Origin: Pseudomonadota bacterium | Lineage (GTDB): Bacteria; Pseudomonadota; Gammaproteobacteria; Pseudomonadales; Pseudohongiellaceae | NCBI GenBank assembly: GCA_027623555.1 | Contig: JAQBSZ010000038.1 | Coordinates: forward strand, 1-39,768 | Reading direction: 5' to 3' | Length of the DNA: 39,768 nt | In this document: one piece after another, positions 34,813 through 39,768 of the stretch | How the letters are laid out: the number at the start of each line of letters is the position of its first letter | Position numbering within the stretch: position 1 is the stretch's first letter | Program-made: the position numbers and the translations under genes | The notes under the pieces: generated by a model | The model's input: only the letters and a program-made list of their open reading frames with translations | Database searches by the model: none | What the model was told of the DNA's origin: nothing

Positions 34813-35661
34813 ATGCGATTTTTTTCAGCGCTACTCTTATTCTGCCTGCTGTCCGTGCCGGCCTATAGCCAACAGCTCGCCTCTTTCAATGCCGATGGTC
34901 TTACTTACGGCCACGTGCACCTCAATGTCTCCGACATGGATCGACACAAAGCTATCTGGGTCAATCACTTTGGTGGCCGGGTAGTGGAAAAAGGGCGCAA
35001 TGTCGAAGGCAATCCCATACTCACTGCCGTGGTACTACATAACATGCTGGTGGCTCTCACACCACGCGACCCGAGTATGCCGTCGAACGAAACAGTCATG
35101 GACCACTTCGGTTTCAAAGTCCGCGACATGGAAAAATTCCTGACCAAATGGGAAGCCGATGGCCTTCCAGTTACTACTGAAGCCGCTGGCTTCGGCGGCA
35201 GAACCTTCCTGGGAGCCGAGGGACAGATCAACGCATTCGTCGATCTTCCCGGTGGAGCAAGGGTAGAACTGCAGGAAGACCAGGGGCTACAGGCAGAAGT
35301 GACTGGCTACCATATTCACTTCAATACCGAGGGATTCGAAGACTTGCTCGCCTGGTATACCGACGTGTTTGGATTAGAAGTCAGGCCACGTGGCCGGATT
35401 GCTACCACTACGAATGTTCCTGGAATGAACCTGAGTTTTGGTGGCGCACAAGGCGCGCGGGCAGCTACTCAGGGTACAGCTATCGATCATATTGGATTCG
35501 AAATTGATGGTCTCGAAGCGTTTTGCCGTCGACTGGAAGCGATGGGAATTGAGTTTCAGGTACCGTATCGCGAAGTTCCTGCGATTGACCTGAATATCGC
35601 CTACATTATCGATCCGCGCGGAGTTCGCATCGAATTGACCGAAGGGTACGATGAGTACTAA
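34813..35661 (+). CDS. Exported VOC-family protein (two glyoxalase-like modules)
   Basis: A 282-aa protein with a clear Sec signal peptide (about 1-20, ending AYSQ), which is unusual for the fold. Two vicinal-oxygen-chelate modules follow: GHVHLNVSDMDRHKAIWVNHFGG (about 34-56) with HFGFKVRD, then GYHIHFNTEGFEDLLAWYTDVFGL (about 164-187) with IDHIGFEIDG and a final PRGVRIELTEGYDEY. The metal-site His/Glu pattern is present in the second module. It is probably a periplasmic lyase, isomerase or binding protein; substrate unknown. A strong terminator follows. Confidence 0.87.
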   Translation: MRFFSALLLFCLLSVPAYSQQLASFNADGLTYGHVHLNVSDMDRHKAIWVNHFGGRVVEKGRNVEGNPILTAVVLHNMLVALTPRDPSMPSNETVMDHFGFKVRDMEKFLTKWEADGLPVTTEAAGFGGRTFLGAEGQINAFVDLPGGARVELQEDQGLQAEVTGYHIHFNTEGFEDLLAWYTDVFGLEVRPRGRIATTTNVPGMNLSFGGAQGARAATQGTAIDHIGFEIDGLEAFCRRLEAMGIEFQVPYREVPAIDLNIAYIIDPRGVRIELTEGYDEY

Positions 35662-35681
35662 AAATTTTTAAAGACAGTCAG

Positions 35682-35726
35682 GGACAGATTACTTTTCCTT
35701 TGGCCGGAAAAGAATCTGTCCTTTTT
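35682..35726 (+). terminator. Rho-independent terminator, GGGACAGATT type
   Basis: Arms 35682-35698 and 35706-35721 pair over 16 bp with one bulged A, around TTTGGCC, followed by TTTTT (35722-35726). The GGACAGATT...AATCTGTCC sequence resembles dispersed repeat hairpins of the REP/RAYT type, and may be a repeat reused as terminator. It serves the VOC gene and, from the other side, could act on the MBL gene. Confidence 0.9.
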
Positions 35727-35758
35727 GTTTTCCTGCCTGAATTTCTTTTTTCTTCCTG

Positions 35759-36652
35759 CTATCTATATTCGTTATAGGCTCGAGTTAACCAGTCAGCGGT
35801 GCCAGCATTTGCTGGCGCATAGCCAGTGGCTGGCTCAGTGGCCAGCATCTCGGCAACTGACAGACCCTGCACTTTCGCCCGCACCAGATTTCCGCGAACT
35901 ACTACCAGCATGGCACGGTAGTCCAGCAGGTCATTGCGGGTAGATAGCTGGCCATGACCAGGAATGATGATGGTGTCATCATCGATCAGACTGGCAAGAT
36001 TCATCAGCGCATCGATCATGCCATCCAGGTTGCCACCATTGTTCTGATCGATGAATGGCAGGCCATAGCGCACGAACATATCACCGGTGTGAATCACATT
36101 GGCTTCTCGAAAATAGATCTGCGCGTCACCATCGGTGTGGCCGTTGCCCGTGTTGACGACATCCACCGGTTCACCATTGAAATAGAAACGCATGGCATCG
36201 AAGAAGGTGATCTTGGGCAGACCGACTTCATCATAGGCTTCCTGCACTCTGCCATTAGCCAGCACCTGGGTAGTCTCCATGCGCTTACGGCTATTATCCT
36301 GTGCGACGATATAGGCACCGGCGCGGCCAAAGTTTTCATTACTGTCTGTGTGGTCGTAATGGAAATGGGAATTGAACACGAACGTCACTGGCTTGTCGGT
36401 CAGTTCTGCAATCGCTGCGGTGATTTTGGCAGTCAGCGGTGCGAACTGGTCATCGATGATAAGCGTGCCGTCAGCGCCGATGGATACACCGATATTGCCG
36501 CCACTGCCCTGCAACATGTAGATGTTGTCCTGTACCTGAGTAGTAGTGATCTGGACAGCATCGAAATCTTGCGCAACGAGCAGAGATGGAAGCACCAGGA
36601 ATGCCAGTAGCGCCAGGTTGCTTCTATTATTACTTTTATTTTTTCGTATCAT
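35759..36652 (-). CDS. Exported MBL-fold metallo-hydrolase
   Basis: A 297-aa protein with a signal peptide (about 1-28, ending LLVAQ). The metallo-beta-lactamase fold shows NSHFHYDHTD (H96, H98, D100, H101) for the two-zinc site, then NGHTDGDAQIYF and GHG later. The family includes B3-like lactamases, exported quorum-signal acylases and sulfatase-type hydrolases; activity on a beta-lactam is possible but not shown. GAGG lies about 8 nt before the ATG. It is followed, on its own strand, by no gene; the SRPBCC gene lies 40 nt upstream. Confidence 0.9.
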   Translation of the reverse strand: MIRKNKSNNRSNLALLAFLVLPSLLVAQDFDAVQITTTQVQDNIYMLQGSGGNIGVSIGADGTLIIDDQFAPLTAKITAAIAELTDKPVTFVFNSHFHYDHTDSNENFGRAGAYIVAQDNSRKRMETTQVLANGRVQEAYDEVGLPKITFFDAMRFYFNGEPVDVVNTGNGHTDGDAQIYFREANVIHTGDMFVRYGLPFIDQNNGGNLDGMIDALMNLASLIDDDTIIIPGHGQLSTRNDLLDYRAMLVVVRGNLVRAKVQGLSVAEMLATEPATGYAPANAGTADWLTRAYNEYR

Positions 36653-36692
36653 CGGATTGACCTCTATTAATGATTATGCGTCTGCTTATGTC

Positions 36693-37187
36693 TTACCGTT
36701 CAGCAAATTCTTTCATGTTCGCCAGCGCACCTTCAAACGTTGCACGCCGTCTCGCTACATCGGCATCCTTGGCAGCCTGGTCGGCCAGGTTGGAGACATC
36801 CAACACCAGCGTGTAGAGCATCCTGGAAGTCATAGCACTTACCGGTCTTGCTTCCATGAATCCATGGTAGAGATTATAGAATGCACCTTCCTGAACCGGC
36901 TGGGTGTAACCATAGGAAAGATCGGTTTGCGCGACCATGATCTCAATGATTCGTCCGCCTGCCAGTGCCCGCACCGTACCCATACCCCCAGCACCGGAGG
37001 TAAGCTCGCAATCGATGCCCAGCCAGTCCGTAATATCGCAGTACCCGCCAACCTTGGACCACACTTCCGCAGCCGGCTTGTTGATATCAATTTCCATCTC
37101 GATAGAGACATACTCGGGCTGGGCAAGTACGGCAGTCGAAGCCAGCAGCGCAGGTAAGGCGAACAGAGTGAGGATAAAGCGTTTCAT
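36693..37187 (-). CDS. Exported SRPBCC (polyketide cyclase/Bet v1-like) protein
   Basis: A 164-aa protein with a signal peptide (about 1-22, ending VLAQ). The mature part is one SRPBCC ligand-binding fold: YVSIEMEIDINKPAAEVWSKVGGYCDITDWLG is the typical first strand and helix. It binds or converts hydrophobic ligands in related proteins, and export is unusual for the fold. It is upstream of, and probably cotranscribed with, the MBL-fold gene (40-nt gap). GGGA precedes the ATG. Confidence 0.85.
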   Translation of the reverse strand: MKRFILTLFALPALLASTAVLAQPEYVSIEMEIDINKPAAEVWSKVGGYCDITDWLGIDCELTSGAGGMGTVRALAGGRIIEIMVAQTDLSYGYTQPVQEGAFYNLYHGFMEARPVSAMTSRMLYTLVLDVSNLADQAAKDADVARRRATFEGALANMKEFAER

Positions 37188-37336
37188 GTGGTTCCCATTT
37201 TATTTCAACAGTATTGACGTATCGAACATAGCTCTATGGTTCTTCTTAATCAAGTCTTGGCAGGGAGTAAAACTTGCTTGCCGAGTTCGCTCCTTGCCAC
37301 CACGGCATAACAGCATTGCGCTGGTCTGGAAACTGC

Positions 37337-38086
37337 CTAGTTAGGCCGAACTCGCAGATAATAATCGAAGGCCGCACCAGGATTGAGTTCCCGGAATCCC
37401 AGCGCCAGGCGCAACATCTCCTCCAGGTACTCCGCTGCCTGTAGTGGCCCCACATCCAGTGGCTCCAGGCCCACATCTTCCACCAGGCGGGCGACGCGCT
37501 GCTTCGCAAGCGCATCATTGCCCGCGATTGGAACAGTTACCGGGCCCGCCGATCGCGAAGGATCTTCCATTACCATGTAGTTGAGAGTATTGAATGCCTT
37601 AACAACGGTTGCCCCTGGAGCCAGAGCCTGCACTTCTTCGGCGAGTGAGGCGCGCGGATCCCGTGGTGAAACAGGATAACCCGCCTCAAACTCCCAGTAG
37701 TTGGTGGGGTCAATCACCAGCTTCCCCGTGAGGTCACCGAGTGTGGCGATCACTTCCGCAATAGCGGTGGGCGGCACAGGAATGAGTATAATTTCCGCCT
37801 GCCTTGCGGCGGCGGCCTGTGAAGTGGCTGTGGCTGCGTTGCCAGTCTCGATAAGCAGATTCTGCACACGACTGGAAAGGGGTGTGCGGGAACCATAGAT
37901 GATGGTATGACCTGCCTCAGCCCAGATCTTCCCCAGCGTAGAGCCAACATTGCCCGTGCCGATGATGGCAATAGTCTCGAAAGAACGCTCGGTTTGGGCT
38001 GCTAACTTTGCTGCCGGATTAAACTGTAGCGGTCCGAGTCCAACCGCAAGCAGGACTAACAGGCTGAGTTGTCGTAATCGCTTCAC
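37337..38086 (-). CDS. Membrane-anchored/exported F420:NADP oxidoreductase-like protein
   Basis: A 249-aa protein. After a hydrophobic N-terminal segment (about 5-30) comes a Rossmann domain: TIAIIGTGNVGSTLGKIWAE (GxGxxG) and IYGSR, the Arg after strand 2 fitting NADP. The central EIILIPVPPTAIAEV and VVKAFNTLNYMVMEDP motifs and a C-terminal helical part match the NADPH-dependent F420 reductase-like family. The start is GTG 38086: a full AAAGGAGA lies just upstream, while the earlier start at 38128 has none. There is no twin-Arg motif, so if it crosses the membrane by Sec it would have to find its cofactor outside, which is odd. Confidence 0.82.
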   Translation of the reverse strand: MKRLRQLSLLVLLAVGLGPLQFNPAAKLAAQTERSFETIAIIGTGNVGSTLGKIWAEAGHTIIYGSRTPLSSRVQNLLIETGNAATATSQAAAARQAEIILIPVPPTAIAEVIATLGDLTGKLVIDPTNYWEFEAGYPVSPRDPRASLAEEVQALAPGATVVKAFNTLNYMVMEDPSRSAGPVTVPIAGNDALAKQRVARLVEDVGLEPLDVGPLQAAEYLEEMLRLALGFRELNPGAAFDYYLRVRPN

Positions 38087-38227
38087 GAGCTTATCTCCTT
38101 TAGAGGTAGAATATCCTTCCACAAACAATCGCTTACTATTCCTTTACTTGAAATTGAGTCCGCCCTGACAGGTTCATTTACGTATAAATACCGCAGTTTG
38201 AAAAGCCCCGGCAGAGGAAAATGGTGT

Positions 38228-38986
38228 ATGAGAATTCTGGTCATTATGTTTACAGTTCTATTCGGTCCTCAAGTACTGGCAGATATTGAAACCGAAACCA
38301 ACAATACCGAGGCAACTGCTGACACGCTGGCCCCCGGGGTATTGCTGTCGGGAAACTTATCCAGCGATGAAGATCTCGATTATTTCAATTTCATCGCCAG
38401 TGGTGCGGAGTCCCTCGATGTCATTTTTGCTGCTCCTACCGTTGTCGATGCCGGCAGTCAGTGGACATTTATTCTGCAGAGAGCAGCTGACGGAATAATT
38501 GTCTTCCAGGAGATTTTAAGTCCCACGGCGGCTGTACCGATTACACGCAATATCAGTACAAATCAGACTACTGCTTTTATCGTGCGTATTTCTTCGGCGG
38601 GAGGATCATCGCCAACACCCTCGGCAGTCTACAACCTCACCATCACACCGAATAATTTTCAGCCCGTGCTGGGGGAAATTAGCGGCGTGTGGCAAGACCC
38701 GATGGACAATACGTTTTACTCGATTCATGAAAATGCCGAAGGATTGCTGCTGATTGAGCTGGGAACCACCACGTTCGAATGGACTGCTTTTCTGGGTAGT
38801 AGGGCTGAGAGTCGAGCGGAACTGGATTTGATCGTGGGAACAGGGGCCGCGACCTTGGAAATTATTTTTACCACAGCATCGACTTTCGAAGCCCGCTACC
38901 TGGCATGCCAGACAGCGCAAGGCACACAGTGCGCCGTAGCACCGGGCGAATTACTTTACTCGGCGACGAAAATATTTTCTGACTAG
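38228..38986 (+). CDS. Exported PPC-domain-like protein
   Basis: A 252-aa protein with a signal peptide (about 1-18, ending VLAD). Residues 19-120 look like a bacterial pre-peptidase C-terminal (PPC) beta-sandwich: ETETNNTEATADTLAPGVLLSGNLSSDEDLDYFNFIASG. A second, unrecognised beta-rich part has GVWQDPMDNTFYSIHENAEGLLLIELG and a Cys pair near the end. It is probably secreted or on the cell surface; no protease domain is attached. ATG 38228 has AGAGGA upstream; the frame is open from 38198 without a better start. Confidence 0.8.
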   Translation: MRILVIMFTVLFGPQVLADIETETNNTEATADTLAPGVLLSGNLSSDEDLDYFNFIASGAESLDVIFAAPTVVDAGSQWTFILQRAADGIIVFQEILSPTAAVPITRNISTNQTTAFIVRISSAGGSSPTPSAVYNLTITPNNFQPVLGEISGVWQDPMDNTFYSIHENAEGLLLIELGTTTFEWTAFLGSRAESRAELDLIVGTGAATLEIIFTTASTFEARYLACQTAQGTQCAVAPGELLYSATKIFSD

Positions 38987-39035
38987 AACGGAACTGCGGA
39001 AACGCCAGCATCACCCGACAACAAATGCCTGCACT

Positions 39036-39557
39036 TCATGCGCGCGGTGCGAGTTCGAAGACCCACACCGAGCCTTCGGTAATGGCCTCCCTGGAGATGA
39101 CTGAGCGATACTTCGAGCGCTTCTTCGCAATCACACCGTCCAGCTCAGGGCCATCGATGATTCTTTGCAATTGCCGTTCGTAGCGGATACCGTCGATACG
39201 CACTACGGCCAGGCCATCGCCCGCGACCGCCTGCACGGCCCAATGTTTCCACAGGCGGCCCAGCCACGAGCCCATATAATCAGACGTGATATAGATCTTG
39301 CCGCCGCTCTCCTCGATCCAGATCAATCTCGAGCTCAGGTCATGATCGAGTTGTAGATGGACGGAGAAAGTCTGATCGGTAAAACTCCAGTTAGGATCCG
39401 GACCGGTGTACAAACGTCCTGAGATCAATTCGCCGCCGGGAAAGATAATAGAAGGACCATCATTGTTGCGGTTATCGAATCTCAGGGTGGCCAGCGCGAC
39501 TGCTGGTATCAGTAACAGTATCCCCAGGATCTGTAGCACTATTGTAAGAAACTTCAT
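39036..39557 (-). CDS. Membrane-anchored protein of unknown function
   Basis: A 173-aa protein with an N-terminal membrane or signal segment (about 3-24). The mature part (FPGGELISGRLYTGPDPNWSF, then SRLIWIEESGGKIYITSDYMGSWLGRLWKHW, then GLAVVRIDGIRYERQLQRI) looks like an all-beta fold and faintly resembles the split barrel of FMN/F420-binding proteins. The similarity is weak, and I do not claim a function. An AGAGGCGG-like ribosome site precedes the ATG. It is alone on its strand near the right edge. Confidence 0.72.
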   Translation of the reverse strand: MKFLTIVLQILGILLLIPAVALATLRFDNRNNDGPSIIFPGGELISGRLYTGPDPNWSFTDQTFSVHLQLDHDLSSRLIWIEESGGKIYITSDYMGSWLGRLWKHWAVQAVAGDGLAVVRIDGIRYERQLQRIIDGPELDGVIAKKRSKYRSVISREAITEGSVWVFELAPRA

Positions 39558-39668
39558 GAAGCCGCCTCTTCGTCGAATCGGGGTATTTGGGCAGGAAACC
39601 TGGTCCCCTGCTATTCTACCTATTCGGGAAAACCCGACAACTGGACATGGGATTGTTGCATGCTTATG

Positions 39669-39768
39669 CTAGGGAGCCTCTGAACAAGACTATGGCCGCT
39701 CTGGCTTACAGCCAATTTCGCTCTCAAGGCGCACGCAGGACGGTCGACCTTTCAAGCCAGTGCAACGC
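39669..39768. repeat. Terminal inverted-repeat copy B (IS/MITE end?)
   Basis: The reverse complement of this stretch matches 1-80: TAGGGAGCCTCTGA here mirrors 65-78, and the complements of GTAAGCCAGAG and GTGCGCCTTGA follow at the same spacing. It continues off the window. See the copy at 1-80 for the comparison. Confidence 0.6.

Overview
The window reads as a chromosomal piece of a Gammaproteobacterium. The left part keeps a gene neighbourhood known from Pseudomonas: aceE-aceF, then ampE-ampD-DUF1631, then nadC, then pilA. The many exported proteins of obscure families on the right (VOC, metallo-beta-lactamase fold, SRPBCC, Rossmann, PPC, cytochrome c/copper proteins) fit a free-living, probably aquatic lineage of the Cellvibrionales/OM-group type. 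That placement is inference. Both window ends carry the same diverged ~80-bp sequence in inverted orientation, so this may be a contig that broke inside copies of a repeat or insertion sequence.

Layout. 0.1-4.5 kb: pyruvate dehydrogenase E2 and E1 (minus strand), with a perfect palindrome upstream of aceE. 4.9-8.1 kb: a minus-strand DUF1631-ampD-ampE operon (peptidoglycan recycling and beta-lactamase signalling). 8.3-10.4 kb: a membrane-anchored retropepsin-like protease overlapping nadC, then a secreted HNH nuclease ending at a bidirectional terminator shared with a small c-type cytochrome. 11.2-16.4 kb: a glycan region made of a methyltransferase, an LPG-synthase-like membrane protein, a polyprenyl-phosphate glycosyltransferase and a TMTC-like GT-C/TPR membrane protein, next to the type IV pilin gene pilA with a probable sigma-54 promoter.

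16.3-20.55 kb is a mobile island. It holds an IS3-family element that supplies the stop codon of pilA, an IS91-like element (tyrosine recombinase plus HUH transposase, the latter apparently frameshifted), a MazEF-type toxin-antitoxin pair with its own promoter/operator, and a compact array of direct and inverted repeats.

20.55-23.1 kb: rlmI and ppnN (minus strand, overlapping). 23.5-28.7 kb: a MoxR-VOC-DUF58-transglutaminase operon ending in a small unknown gene. 28.8-34.5 kb: a DUF3300 protein with a long Arg/Ser-rich tail, then a three-gene operon of exported proteins led by a cytochrome c/copper-monooxygenase-like protein. 34.8-39.6 kb: exported or membrane-anchored VOC, MBL-fold, SRPBCC and NAD(P)-binding proteins, a PPC-domain protein and a small anchored protein.

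The most unusual points are the pilin whose C-terminus is cut or remodelled by an IS whose ends sit in a 12-bp palindrome, the pilin-adjacent TMTC-like glycosylation cassette, and the block of normally cytosolic enzyme folds that carry export signals.
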